From UBA6522 sp965221035 (lineage in GTDB: Bacteria > Pseudomonadota > Gammaproteobacteria > Steroidobacterales > Rariloculaceae): DNA of 64,000 nucleotides. Under the pieces are notes generated by a model. The model saw only the letters and a list, made by a program, of their open reading frames with translations, had not been told where the DNA came from and did no database searches. The stretch spans positions 2,976,001 through 3,040,000 of the forward strand of contig OZ244860.1 in the NCBI GenBank assembly GCA_965221035.1. Reading direction: 5' to 3'. Within the stretch, counting starts at the first letter, position 1; every line of letters begins with the position of its first letter. Shown piece by piece: positions 54,433-63,199 of the stretch. The position numbers were made by a program, and so were the translations under genes.

Positions 54433-54954
54433 CTAACGCTGCCGGTACGGTCGATGACAGTTCCCGCATACGGGACCCAGGGGATCAGCGGACTCCGCCG
54501 AAACCGCGAAGCCCGGCTCGTTGGCCGCGGCGCTCACCATGTCCGCTGCCGCGGAGAGTTCAGCAGCCTTCTGACTGAAATCGTCCCAGTTGCTCCAGAC
54601 ATCCGGGAGGGCTCCGCTGCCCGGCAAGGCGTCAGTGCCGGACGCCTCCATACCCTCGAATCCCTCCAGCAACATGCCGGCCGCCACGGCTGCATCGGCA
54701 GCATATTTCGCGAAAACGCCGGCGTCCGCTTCGATGGTGCCCTCGGCCATGTCCCTCAGGGCGGACACCTTGTATCCCAGCACCTGCATCAATCCCTGAC
54801 GGTAAACCATCGCCGCGAATTCCGGGGAATCCTCGTCGACGGCCGCCATGTCGGCATCGGCAGACCCGTCTGCGTCTGAACCGCCGCCGCATCCGGAGAT
54901 GGCAAACAGGGCAAGTGCGGCGCAGGAAGCTGCTGCTCGGGCGGCTGGTCTCAT
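54433..54954 (-). CDS. Cytochrome c'-like heme lipoprotein
   Basis: A 173-residue protein with a lipoprotein signal (CAALALFAISGCGGG). A mostly helical body with DMAEGTIEADAGVF and WSNWDDFSQKAAEL resembles cytochrome c prime. A single heme-binding motif CGNCH lies near the C-terminus (GPVCGNCHRPYRQR), as in that family. It would sit in the periplasm and exchange electrons with the membrane cytochrome b encoded next to it. ATG 54954 was chosen because GAGGAG lies upstream. Confidence 0.9.
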   Translation of the reverse strand: MRPAARAAASCAALALFAISGCGGGSDADGSADADMAAVDEDSPEFAAMVYRQGLMQVLGYKVSALRDMAEGTIEADAGVFAKYAADAAVAAGMLLEGFEGMEASGTDALPGSGALPDVWSNWDDFSQKAAELSAAADMVSAAANEPGFAVSAESADPLGPVCGNCHRPYRQR

Positions 54955-55054
54955 GTCGGTCTCCTCGCTGAACGGACGGTGTGTGCAGCGGAGAATAAAC
55001 AGCGATACAGTGTGTTGCAAGCTCACAGCCTACCGGCCCGAGGTGCCGCCAACC

Positions 55055-55618
55055 ATGACCGCTGAATTCGAACCGCGTATCCGTGCACCCGTCCCCTCAC
55101 AACTCGACGCCGCTCAGCGCCGGGTTTACGACGACATCGTAGCTGGCCCCAGGGGCGAAGTCGTGGGTCCCCTGGGCGTATGGCTCCGGCGTCCGGAACT
55201 GGCGGACCGTGCCCAACGTCTCGGCGAATACGCCCGCTACGGTACCTGCCTGCCTCCGGTACTGTCCGAGCTGGCCATCCTCGTCGTGGCGCGAACGTGG
55301 GGATCGGAATTCGAGTGGCTCGTCCACAAGCCGATCGCACTTGCCGCCGGCGTTCCGGCAGATGCGGTGGAGGCAATTCGCACGGGCGGCACGCCGGCGC
55401 TTGAGGACCCGGCACAGTCGGCGGTGTACGATTTCTGCGCCGCGTTGCTCGGCCATCATCGCGTCAATGACGCGCTGTATGCTGGGGTGGTCGGGGCGCT
55501 GGGCGAAGAGGGAGTCATCGATCTGGTCGGTATACTGGGCTACTACTCGCTGATCTCGATGACGATCAATGTGTTCAAGGTTCCCGTACCGGAAGGGGAA
55601 AAACCCGAATTGAATTAG
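55055..55618 (+). CDS. Carboxymuconolactone decarboxylase-family protein
   Basis: A 187-residue all-helical cytosolic protein of the CMD/AhpD-like family. The motif is ELAILVVARTWGSEFEWLVH, with Glu and His of the active helix; the CxxC of AhpD-type peroxidases is absent, so it is not a thiol peroxidase. In this family the Glu/His form acts as a decarboxylase in aromatic catabolism, but many members are unassigned. ATG 55055 was chosen as the start because homology begins near FEPRIRAP. It stands alone, divergent from the cytochrome c gene. Confidence 0.85.
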   Translation: MTAEFEPRIRAPVPSQLDAAQRRVYDDIVAGPRGEVVGPLGVWLRRPELADRAQRLGEYARYGTCLPPVLSELAILVVARTWGSEFEWLVHKPIALAAGVPADAVEAIRTGGTPALEDPAQSAVYDFCAALLGHHRVNDALYAGVVGALGEEGVIDLVGILGYYSLISMTINVFKVPVPEGEKPELN

Positions 55619-55710
55619 ATGTTTAGTAACCGGCGGATGTTCGTCAGGAGCTACAGAATGCGCCTGTATCGCGGTTAACCAAACGCAGAATTGGAGACCG
55701 CGCCGTTCAG

Positions 55711-56184
55711 TCAGCGTTTTGTTGAACGATTCATGATCGTTGCAGATGCCCTGATGAGAGCGGAGATCACGCCATAACCAGCAAGAGCAATGCCGCCTGT
55801 TCGAATGATGCCAATAGCTGTGCTGCGCTGATCGGCATTACCCCAGAACGCCATAAACAGAAAAAGGGCCAATGGCACTGCGATAATAATGAAACATCCA
55901 AGCAAGACTCTGCCTACAAGTCGTGTTCTCCGCTTGTCCGCGCTATCTTCGAATTGAATTCTACGGTTATGAAATTCTGCTTGCCGACTGTCCTGGGCAT
56001 CACTGATTCTTAGCGCTTTCTCTTGGATGCCCGACTGACGGTTATCGCGGTCGATACGCGCTTCTTCAAGTCGGACGAGTTCCCGGACAAGGCTGCGATC
56101 ATCAATGGGCCTATCACCGGATGAGCTTGGTGAAGTATCCGCATCCGCTGCGTCGGCAGGCAGCTTGGGTTCGTCGTCGCTCAC
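55711..56184 (-). CDS. Hypothetical two-span membrane protein (accessory operon)
   Basis: A 157-residue protein. An acidic N-terminus is followed by a charged helical stretch (RELVRLEEARIDRDNRQSGI) and two membrane spans (VLLGCFIIIAVPLALFLFMA and IIRTGGIALAGYGVISALI). The DNA is noticeably richer in A and T than its neighbours, a sign of recent acquisition. It overlaps the upstream small gene by 4 bp (ATGA). I do not recognise the family; the coiled, charged cytoplasmic part could mediate assembly. Confidence 0.65.
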   Translation of the reverse strand: MSDDEPKLPADAADADTSPSSSGDRPIDDRSLVRELVRLEEARIDRDNRQSGIQEKALRISDAQDSRQAEFHNRRIQFEDSADKRRTRLVGRVLLGCFIIIAVPLALFLFMAFWGNADQRSTAIGIIRTGGIALAGYGVISALIRASATIMNRSTKR

Positions 56185-56426
56185 AAGTCGTTGTAATCGA
56201 GCGGACGAAGGAATCGCTGCTTCAATTCCGGCTCAATAAAGAATTCGACAGGTAGGGAAATGACGATATATCCCGTGCCATAGGGCGAGCGTTGTACCTT
56301 GGTGACGACACCATCAGTCGTTCCTATACGCGCGGCTTCCCGTGCTGCTTCGGCGTAGGTGCGGAAGTGCCGTTCAGCCATCCCCCGTTCGTCGCGCATA
56401 GCTCCCGCAAGTAGTGTTTCCGACAC
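56181..56426 (-). CDS. Hypothetical small soluble protein (accessory operon)
   Basis: An 81-residue protein from a GTG start with GAGGGG ten bases upstream. It reads HFRTYAEAAREAARIGTTDG then VVTKVQRSPYGTGYIVISLP and a charged tail, suggesting a small alpha/beta fold. It overlaps the membrane-protein gene by 4 bp, so the two are one unit. AT content is higher than in flanking genes. Not recognised; an earlier in-frame ATG at 56498 is possible but lacks a ribosome site I can see. Confidence 0.55.
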   Translation of the reverse strand: MSETLLAGAMRDERGMAERHFRTYAEAAREAARIGTTDGVVTKVQRSPYGTGYIVISLPVEFFIEPELKQRFLRPLDYNDL

Positions 56427-56549
56427 GACTGTGCATCCCCTCGTCAGGTTACCTCGATACGCGACAGTAGCAGAAAATCGAGTGAAAACGAAAATCAAGA
56501 CATCGTGCCACGCCCAGGACGTACCATGAGTGCTGCGGCTCCCACGAAT

Positions 56550-57500
56550 CTACTGCAGCGTCCCCTTCCTGAGAAATTCCCCTCGCGGCGCCGACTTGAC
56601 GGTGGTTTCCCGAAGCTGGGCGTCCCGTAGCACCAGCAAGGGGACGTCCACGCCCGCGTCGCCGAGTTCCCAGACCGAGCGGAACATCTGCGCCAGGTTG
56701 TGCACGGGCTTGCCATCGACCCTGAGCACGATATCGCCGGGCCGCAATCCGGCCCGGTCGGCCGGGCAGTCGCGGTATATCCCGACCACCACCAGCGTAT
56801 CGTGGTCGTCATTCACGAGCATGCCGAGCCACGGGCGCGGCGGTTCGGAGCGCCTTCCCCGGATGCTGATTTCCTCCATGACCGGCGTCAGTACGTCGAT
56901 GGGCACGAACATGTTGACGGTGTGCACGGAATCTTCTGCTTCAAACCCCTGGATGACCAGGGAACCCACGCCGCACAGCCGGCCCTTCTTGTCCATCAGC
57001 GCGGCGCCGGACCAGCTTTCGTGGGGCGGCGCGGTGAATATGGCTTCATCCAGCACGTATTCCCAGCGTCCGGCAAACTCGCGCTTGGCGATAACTTCCG
57101 CGTCGACCACCTGCGGGTCCGCGCGCCCGCTTCCGGCGACCCACACCGGGTCTCCGACGCGCAGCGAGTCGGAACGCCCAATGGGCACGCTCTGCCCGGA
57201 AAGCGGCATCATCGGCCTGATCAGCGCCAGGCCCGTGCGGAAGTCGTTGCCGACGACGAATCCCGGCACGGCCCTGCCGTCGTGCGAGCCGATCCAGATC
57301 TCCTCGGCTTCGTTGATCACGTAACCGATGGTGAGGATGAGGCCGTCATCACGCACCCGAATGCCGTGGCCGGCGCGTTCGGTGCCCAACAGGCCCGCGC
57401 TCATCGCGTCTTCGGGAATGTGCGCACGGATGGAGACCAGCGCCTCTAGCAGGTGATCGCGGGGCATCCTCGTGATTCCGATCTCCATGTGGGTACTCAT
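56550..57500 (-). CDS. DegP/HtrA-like S1C-PDZ protein lacking catalytic His and Asp
   Basis: A 316-residue protein with the HtrA layout: a trypsin-like domain (about 10-205) and one PDZ domain (about 215-305, with CPADRAGLRPGDIVLRVDGKP). The catalytic triad is broken. The His position reads LILTIGYVI where HtrA has ILTNNHVV, and the Asp position reads NDFRTGLALIRP where HtrA has TDLALL. The Ser region is HESWSGAAL rather than GNSGGP. No signal peptide is visible. It is probably a non-proteolytic binding or scaffold protein. It ends away from the accessory operon and lies 21 bp after the large MFS-fusion gene on the same strand. Confidence 0.85.
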   Translation of the reverse strand: MSTHMEIGITRMPRDHLLEALVSIRAHIPEDAMSAGLLGTERAGHGIRVRDDGLILTIGYVINEAEEIWIGSHDGRAVPGFVVGNDFRTGLALIRPMMPLSGQSVPIGRSDSLRVGDPVWVAGSGRADPQVVDAEVIAKREFAGRWEYVLDEAIFTAPPHESWSGAALMDKKGRLCGVGSLVIQGFEAEDSVHTVNMFVPIDVLTPVMEEISIRGRRSEPPRPWLGMLVNDDHDTLVVVGIYRDCPADRAGLRPGDIVLRVDGKPVHNLAQMFRSVWELGDAGVDVPLLVLRDAQLRETTVKSAPRGEFLRKGTLQ

Positions 57501-57521
57501 GTTAACTTGTCAGGAGGAGCG

Positions 57522-60500
57522 TTACAGGGCCTGTTCATACTCGTCTATATAACGCAGCAGCGCGTTGGCATCTTCGATGATCGCTGTTGCGCGCTCCGGG
57601 TCCGCCAGGTTCAGGTCACCACCAAGCTGGCTGGTGATTGCGGACAGGTTCTGGCGCATCTGTTGCAGGTCGCGGGCCGAGTAGGTGAATCCCTGCGATG
57701 CCGACGAGTTGAGGTTTCCACGCACGTAGTTCGCGATGTACCGTGACGATTCCACCAGCCGGTCGTCATCGCCGAGGATGCGCGCGCACATGGCGCGCAG
57801 CAGGTACAGGTTCTGGTCCGGCGCCAGTATCAGCACGCGTTCGATGAATCGCAGCGCGTCGAATGCGAACCGCTCCCGGTCTTCGGCCACGTTCACGCGC
57901 CACTCGGCCCGCAGGCGGGCGACTTCCGGAAACCAGGCATCGGTGACCCTGGTGCGGCCCAGTTCGGTGTCGATGGCCGCCAGCGCTGGCCAATCGGACG
58001 CCGCGCCGTGCCCCCAGCCTTGAATCACCGCTGCGGCCGAGCCCGACAGGCCGTCGGCAATCGCCTGGATCTCCTCCGGCGCCTCGCCGCGGCTCAGCGA
58101 GCCAAGATAGTCCTTGGCGATCGCATAGCGTGCCTGGTTGTTGAGCGGATTGGCCCGCAGCGCGTTGTCGAATGCCTCCCTGGCCTGCTGGGCCTGCCCG
58201 TTGGCCTGGAAAAGCAGCCCGTAGACTTCGAACTGCGAGGAGAAATTCGGGATGACGTCCGCCAGACCGGTTGCCCGCGGCATCTGGCCCATGCGAATCA
58301 GGCGCCGGGCGATGTAGCCGTAGTCGATCCGGTCGCCCAGTTGGGTGTGAATCCAGCTGCCGGACCGCAACAGCGGATCGTAGGGCTCGAACAGCTGGAC
58401 CAGGTCGGCCAGCAGGAGGCCGTCGGCGCGAGCGCGGCTGCGCGTGGCCATGAGGTTGTTGTCATCCGTGCTGATGTCGGCGCGGCGACCGAATGACCGT
58501 ACGCCCTCCTCGTCCATGGCCATGGCCACGACCAGGTCCTCCACGCCGTTCAGGCCCAGTCGGCTGAAGTGCATCACGTCGTCGATCAGCGGCCTTCCGG
58601 TTCGGGCGAGCTGAAGCTCGGTGTCCAGCGGTGCATCCGATGCCAGGAACATCAGCACCTGGGCCGACGGATGGTACAGCCTGACGTTTTCGAATTCGGT
58701 CGAGAGCGTGGCCGCCAGGGTACGCAACAGGCCCTCGTCCACGAACTCCGAGTTCATCCATTGGACAAACAGCCCGCCGTCGTTGAGATGGTCCTTGACG
58801 TCGACGACGAACTCGCGCGTGAACAGGTGCGACGCGCCCGCCGTCCACGGATGGGATGGCTGCGAAACGATGGCATCGTAGCTCTTGCTGGTCAGCCGAA
58901 GCGCGTTGCGGCCGTCGTTGATGACGATGTTGAATCGCGGGTCGACCAGGGGGTCGACGTTTCTCCGGCCCTCCAACAGGCGGTTTGCCTCGATGACCTT
59001 GGGTTCCAGTTCGACCACATCGATACGCTCCACCGACGGGGGCACACCCTCCAGCACCACGCCGCCGCCAAAGCCGACCACCAGCATGTCCTCGATGTCC
59101 GGCCGCGCAGCGACCGCCAGCGCCGTAAGCCACTTTTCCGGATCCTGCACGGGTGGTGAACCCCGCACGGCGATGGACGCCTCGGGCAGTCCGTTGGTGC
59201 GCACGTAGTAATAGCCGCCCTCGCTCAGCAGCATGACCGTCGAGGAGCGACCTACGCCGTAGTAGATTTCTTCCGGCTGGTTGAGGTAGCCAAGCACGAA
59301 CCCCGTGCTCGACACCACCGCCTGGGGCCTGCCCGGACTGTAGACGGCCAGCACGGCGGCGATTCCCGCGCAGGCGAGCCCGACCGGAATCGGCTTCGGC
59401 TTGGCCACGCAGAGTGCCGCCCAGAGGGCCAGCGCGAAGTTGATTCCCACGGCCACGCGGATGGTCCCTTCGAATCCCAGTCCGGGTATCAGGAAGAACC
59501 CCGCAACAATGGCCCCGACAATCGCGCCCACCGTGTTCCAGGCATAGATCCGCGCCGTGCTGGTGGTGGCCTGGCTCTCGTCGCGGGCCAGCACCCGCAC
59601 CGAAAGGGGCAGCGTGGCGCCGATGAAGACCGTCGCCGGCAGCATGACGGCCACCGCGAACAGCGCCAGCGTGTACGTGGTCAGAGCGGAGGGGATGAGC
59701 GGCCCCATCCAGGCGTATACGCCCACGGACAAGACGCCGATGGCCACCTGCGTCAGCGCAAAGGCAACCGCGGCGCGCTCGCGATGCTCGGCCACCTTGC
59801 CCGCCAACCCGCCGCCGAGGGCGATCCCGGTCAGAAATGCCGCGAGCATCGTGGCGAAGGCGTAAATGCTGCCACCCATGACGTGGGTCAGCATGCGGGT
59901 CCAGAGGACTTCGTAGAGAAACGCATTGGCGCCGGAAACGAGCATCAGGGGCAGTATCCACGCGGGCTGGTGGCGGAATACCGTCGACAGGCGGTCCTGT
60001 GCCTTCGCCGTTCCCCGGAAAAGCGGCCGGATGCAGGCCGAAAGGAAACCGGGCGGCGCGGAGGCTGCCGAGGACACGTCGTCACCGGTGGAGTCGCGCC
60101 GTCCGCGGGCCAGTCCTGCGGCGATGACGAACACCGCAAGGTTGACAGCCACACCCACCCACACGGTGCCATTCAATCCCAGCGCCGGCAGCAGCATGAA
60201 TGCGGCGACCACGGTTCCGACCACGGCGCCGGCGGTGTTGATTGCGTACAGCAGCGCGACCCTCGGTCCCACTTCACGGTCGGTGCGCACCGCGTAGCGG
60301 GTGAGCAAGGGCAAGGTGGCTCCCATGAAGCCCGTGGGTATCGCCAGGACGAGGAATGCCACCAGCAGATAGAACACGGGCTGGCCGATGGCCGCCGCGT
60401 CAGGTGGCGCGGGCTGGTCCCCCAGCATTGACGCATACAGCGCTCTTGCCGCCATCAGCAACAACGGGACCGCCAGCGCGGACAAGGCGATTCCCGCTTC

Positions 60501-60827
60501 CAGCAGCCCGTACACCAGCACCGGACGGGTGACCCGGCCGGCGTATCGTCCGGCAACCGCCGAGCCTGCGGCCAAACCCGCCATGTAGGCGGCCAGCACC
60601 GTGGCCACGGCCAGCTCGCTGGTGCCGAACACCAGCGAGAACTGCCGCAGCCACGCCGTCTGGTACAACAGCGCGGCCAGACCGGAGAGGAAGAAGCAGG
60701 CGACCACGCCGGCGAAGATCAACCACGAGGATTGCGCAGGGAGCCGTTCCGCGGCAGGTTCATTCCCGCGGGTTGGCTTGGGTTCGTTTTTCCGAGTTCG
60801 GACGGGCCCTTGGCGTTGTCGTTTCAT
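57522..60827 (-). CDS. Fused MFS-like membrane / spermidine synthase-like protein with helical C-terminal domain
   Basis: An 1101-residue protein. Residues 35-490 are hydrophobic and form two related halves of membrane spans (LSGLAALLYQTAWLRQFSLV near 48; NAFLYEVLWTRMLTHVMGG near 300). Residues about 540-760 form a spermidine-synthase-like Rossmann domain (VVGFGGGVVLEGVPPSVERI, DVVELEPKVIEAN, NDGRNALRLTSKSYDAIVSQ). The aminopropyl-transfer Asp region is altered to SQPSHPW, as in other members of this fused family, so polyamine synthesis is doubtful. The last 300 residues look like TPR-type helices (GLLFQANGQAQQAREAFDNA). It is an inner-membrane protein of unknown role. Confidence 0.88.
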   Translation of the reverse strand: MKRQRQGPVRTRKNEPKPTRGNEPAAERLPAQSSWLIFAGVVACFFLSGLAALLYQTAWLRQFSLVFGTSELAVATVLAAYMAGLAAGSAVAGRYAGRVTRPVLVYGLLEAGIALSALAVPLLLMAARALYASMLGDQPAPPDAAAIGQPVFYLLVAFLVLAIPTGFMGATLPLLTRYAVRTDREVGPRVALLYAINTAGAVVGTVVAAFMLLPALGLNGTVWVGVAVNLAVFVIAAGLARGRRDSTGDDVSSAASAPPGFLSACIRPLFRGTAKAQDRLSTVFRHQPAWILPLMLVSGANAFLYEVLWTRMLTHVMGGSIYAFATMLAAFLTGIALGGGLAGKVAEHRERAAVAFALTQVAIGVLSVGVYAWMGPLIPSALTTYTLALFAVAVMLPATVFIGATLPLSVRVLARDESQATTSTARIYAWNTVGAIVGAIVAGFFLIPGLGFEGTIRVAVGINFALALWAALCVAKPKPIPVGLACAGIAAVLAVYSPGRPQAVVSSTGFVLGYLNQPEEIYYGVGRSSTVMLLSEGGYYYVRTNGLPEASIAVRGSPPVQDPEKWLTALAVAARPDIEDMLVVGFGGGVVLEGVPPSVERIDVVELEPKVIEANRLLEGRRNVDPLVDPRFNIVINDGRNALRLTSKSYDAIVSQPSHPWTAGASHLFTREFVVDVKDHLNDGGLFVQWMNSEFVDEGLLRTLAATLSTEFENVRLYHPSAQVLMFLASDAPLDTELQLARTGRPLIDDVMHFSRLGLNGVEDLVVAMAMDEEGVRSFGRRADISTDDNNLMATRSRARADGLLLADLVQLFEPYDPLLRSGSWIHTQLGDRIDYGYIARRLIRMGQMPRATGLADVIPNFSSQFEVYGLLFQANGQAQQAREAFDNALRANPLNNQARYAIAKDYLGSLSRGEAPEEIQAIADGLSGSAAAVIQGWGHGAASDWPALAAIDTELGRTRVTDAWFPEVARLRAEWRVNVAEDRERFAFDALRFIERVLILAPDQNLYLLRAMCARILGDDDRLVESSRYIANYVRGNLNSSASQGFTYSARDLQQMRQNLSAITSQLGGDLNLADPERATAIIEDANALLRYIDEYEQAL

Positions 60828-60839
60828 GGTCCGCCCGCG

Positions 60840-61103
60840 CTATCCTGAAGGTTGTGCTTCGCTCATGACCGCTCGATGTTCGCTCCAGTCCGGTTCTTTC
60901 TGATCGCGTTCCAATGCATCACACTCACGGAAGAATTCTTCGACGTCTTGAGTCGATTCGAACGGATCGGTTCGCTGCGTTCGGCTGAGCCGTTCGTGCG
61001 CCGCGGCTCTGAGCCACGCGCTCAATGTCACGCCTTCTTTGCGCGCCTGATACAGAAATCGGTCACGGTGTTCGTCGGGGATCACCAGTTGAACTCTGGC
61101 CAT
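60840..61103 (-). CDS. Orphan ribbon-helix-helix antitoxin-like protein
   Basis: An 87-residue protein. The N-terminus RVQLVIPDEHRDRFLYQARK then EGVTLSAWLRAAAHERL is a ribbon-helix-helix (CopG/Arc type) DNA-binding fold. A linker and FFRECDALERDQKEPDWSEH follow, a C-terminal toxin-binding region typical of VapB-like antitoxins. In such pairs a PIN-domain toxin gene normally follows directly. Here the next gene downstream is the large MFS fusion 12 bp away, so the toxin is missing. It may now act as a plain repressor. Confidence 0.75.
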   Translation of the reverse strand: MARVQLVIPDEHRDRFLYQARKEGVTLSAWLRAAAHERLSRTQRTDPFESTQDVEEFFRECDALERDQKEPDWSEHRAVMSEAQPSG

Positions 61104-61162
61104 CGGTTATTTGCCTATCCTATATGGATGTGTATTGATATTTCACATTTTCCCTAAAACCG

Positions 61163-61846
61163 TTACCGCCTCAAAATCGCCCACCAGCGCGCGATGTTGA
61201 GCAGGCTGGCCAGGGATCCCGCGACATAGGTCAGGGCGGCCGCTGTTAGAAGCCGCCGGGCGCCCCGCTCGTCGCCGGGCCGCAGCAGGCGGCGTTTCGC
61301 CAGCAGGGGAAGTGCGCGTCCGAAGCTGGCGTCGAGTTCCGTCGGCAGCGTCAGGAAGTGCACGGCGGCACCGGAGGCGAGCGTGAGGAACCCCCCGAGC
61401 AGCGTGAGCAGCCCGATGATGGGAGCCCGCGTCACGATCGCCGTAAATGGCGAGAGCATCAGGATGCCCGCGCCCAGCTTCTCGAAGGGACCGACCCATT
61501 TCACCAGCCGCGTCCGCCAACGCAACGGCTTGAACCCGCGGGCGTCCTGAATGGCGTGGCCCACCTCGTGGGCGGCGACCGTCACCGCGGTCAGCGAGCG
61601 CCCCGCGTAGTTGGCCTCCGACAGGCGGACCGTGCGGGATAGGGGGTCGTAGTGATCGCCGGCGGTGGTGGTCTCCGTCGCCACATGGTGCAATCCCAGC
61701 CCGTCGAGCAGGTCCCTCGCCAACTGCCCGCCGGTCTGCGGGTACCGGTTGGCGGGAATGCTGTAACGGGCCATTACAGCCTTCACCCACAGGCCCGGCC
61801 CGACAATGAGGGCAAGCAGGCCCAGGCCAAGAACAATCAAGTGCAT
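61163..61846 (-). CDS. Neutral zinc metallopeptidase (YugP-like), membrane-bound
   Basis: A 227-residue protein of the YugP family of membrane metallopeptidases. The N-terminal helix (LIVLGLGLLALIVGPGLWVK) is followed by the family segments GLGLHHVATE and DHYDPLSRTVRLSEANYAGR. The zinc motif HEVGHAIQ follows, and then two to three membrane spans. ATG 61846 was chosen because the family starts at the first helix; the frame is open a little further upstream. Function in bacteria is poorly known; it may act on membrane proteins. Divergent from the drug exporter gene. Confidence 0.9.
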   Translation of the reverse strand: MHLIVLGLGLLALIVGPGLWVKAVMARYSIPANRYPQTGGQLARDLLDGLGLHHVATETTTAGDHYDPLSRTVRLSEANYAGRSLTAVTVAAHEVGHAIQDARGFKPLRWRTRLVKWVGPFEKLGAGILMLSPFTAIVTRAPIIGLLTLLGGFLTLASGAAVHFLTLPTELDASFGRALPLLAKRRLLRPGDERGARRLLTAAALTYVAGSLASLLNIARWWAILRR

Positions 61847-61907
61847 GCGCGCCCCGATCCGAAATACCGCCGGGCCGTAGTGTAAGCTACGCCGGCCAAT
61901 CCGGCAT

Positions 61908-63149
61908 ATGCGGTCGTCCATGAGTCAGCCAAGGAATTCAGCCCCCGCGCAGGGCGCGCTCGGCTTCATCCTGTTGCTCGGGATCCTGCACTCGCTGGGC
62001 GCCTGGTCAAATGACCTGTTCGTCCCGTCCCTGCCGCTGGCGGCGGACGGTCTCGGGGTCGGCCACGGTCGCATCCAGTTCAGCATGACAACGGCGCTGC
62101 TGGGACTGGCGGTCGGTCAGTTGTTCTACGGTCCCTTGTCGGACCGGTTCGGGCGACTTTCGGTGCTCTGCGCGGGACTGATGGTCTTTTCGCTTGCCGG
62201 TGCGCTGTGCGCTTCGGCGGACAGCCTGGGGGAACTGGTTGCCTGGCGCTTCCTCCAGGGACTGGGCGCTGCCGTGGGCATGGTGTTGGCGCGTGCGCTG
62301 ATCCTCGACCGGTGGGCTGGCGAGGAAGCGTCCCAAGTGCTTTCCTCGGTGTCCGTGGTGGTCTTTCTGTCGCCGGTCGTTGCGCCACTGTTCGGTGGAT
62401 ATCTGGCATTCCTGGGACACTGGCCTGCGGTTTTCCTGCTGCAAGGCACCCTCGGGGTGGTGTTGCTGCTCAGCGCCCTCGCCATACTATCCAACTCCAG
62501 GGGGTCCCGGCCGGACGTCACCCTGGCGAGTCGCTTTCTTGCCTACGGCGAGGTACTGCGCGACCGGGAAGTACTACTCGCCATGGGCTGCATTGGACTG
62601 GGCCATGCCGGCTTGCTGGCCTTCGTCACCAATTCGGCCTTTGTGTTCGTCACCTGTTTCGGCCTTGATCCCGCCGAATACGCCATCTGTTTCTCGCTGG
62701 CGATGCTTGGCGGTGTCGCCGGGTCGTTGCTGAACCGGCGCCTGGTGCGGAGGCTGGGCATGTTGCGGCTGCTGTCTGTGGGTTCCGTGACGATCACGCT
62801 GGCCGGCGTCGCTGCCGTCGTACTCAGTTTCACGCTGGGCGGGATGTGGTCCATCCTGCTGCCTTCGATTTGCTACATGTTCGGCATCGCGATCATCGTC
62901 GCCAATGCGGTCGCGCAGGTGGTCAGCCGCTTTCGGCATGTTGCCGGTGCCGCGTCGGCCGTGTTGGGCGTCAACCAGCTTTTGTTCGGCGCGCTGGCGG
63001 CGGCGGCCCTCAGCCTGAACGAGACACCGAGCGCGCTACCCCTGGCGGCGACGCTGGCCGTGGCGGGGGTCGGTTCGTCGGCGCTCTGGCGGGTCTGGTC
63101 GAGGTCGGTGCAGAATCAAGCGGGTGCCGCTGGTGCGGGAGCCGCCTGA
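61908..63149 (+). CDS. Bcr/CflA-family multidrug efflux MFS transporter
   Basis: A 413-residue 12-span carrier of the Bcr/CflA subfamily. The signatures are NDLFVPSLPLAADGLGV in helix 1, GQLFYGPLSDRFGRLSVL in the conserved loop 2-3, and FLQGLGAAVGMVLARALILD around helices 4-5. It exports drugs or metabolites with proton exchange. The start may be this ATG or ATG 61920 (MSQPRNSAP). It is divergent from the metallopeptidase gene. Confidence 0.92.
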   Translation: MRSSMSQPRNSAPAQGALGFILLLGILHSLGAWSNDLFVPSLPLAADGLGVGHGRIQFSMTTALLGLAVGQLFYGPLSDRFGRLSVLCAGLMVFSLAGALCASADSLGELVAWRFLQGLGAAVGMVLARALILDRWAGEEASQVLSSVSVVVFLSPVVAPLFGGYLAFLGHWPAVFLLQGTLGVVLLLSALAILSNSRGSRPDVTLASRFLAYGEVLRDREVLLAMGCIGLGHAGLLAFVTNSAFVFVTCFGLDPAEYAICFSLAMLGGVAGSLLNRRLVRRLGMLRLLSVGSVTITLAGVAAVVLSFTLGGMWSILLPSICYMFGIAIIVANAVAQVVSRFRHVAGAASAVLGVNQLLFGALAAAALSLNETPSALPLAATLAVAGVGSSALWRVWSRSVQNQAGAAGAGAA

Positions 63150-63199
63150 TATGGCATTGTCTGCGGGTCCTGGTGCCCGCCGACAGGGGAGGGAGTGAA

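Noticed and set aside
58462..59961. A 499-codon alternative frame within the MFS/spermidine-synthase fusion
   Set aside because: Arginine/glycine-rich composition typical of a GC-frame shadow; the fused gene on the same strand is continuous and domain-complete.
61110..61140. AT-rich sequence resembling the island operator (GTATTGATATTTC)
   Set aside because: Fits poorly to the 6-1-6 symmetry and lacks the TATAC core; it is more likely the promoter of the antitoxin-like gene.
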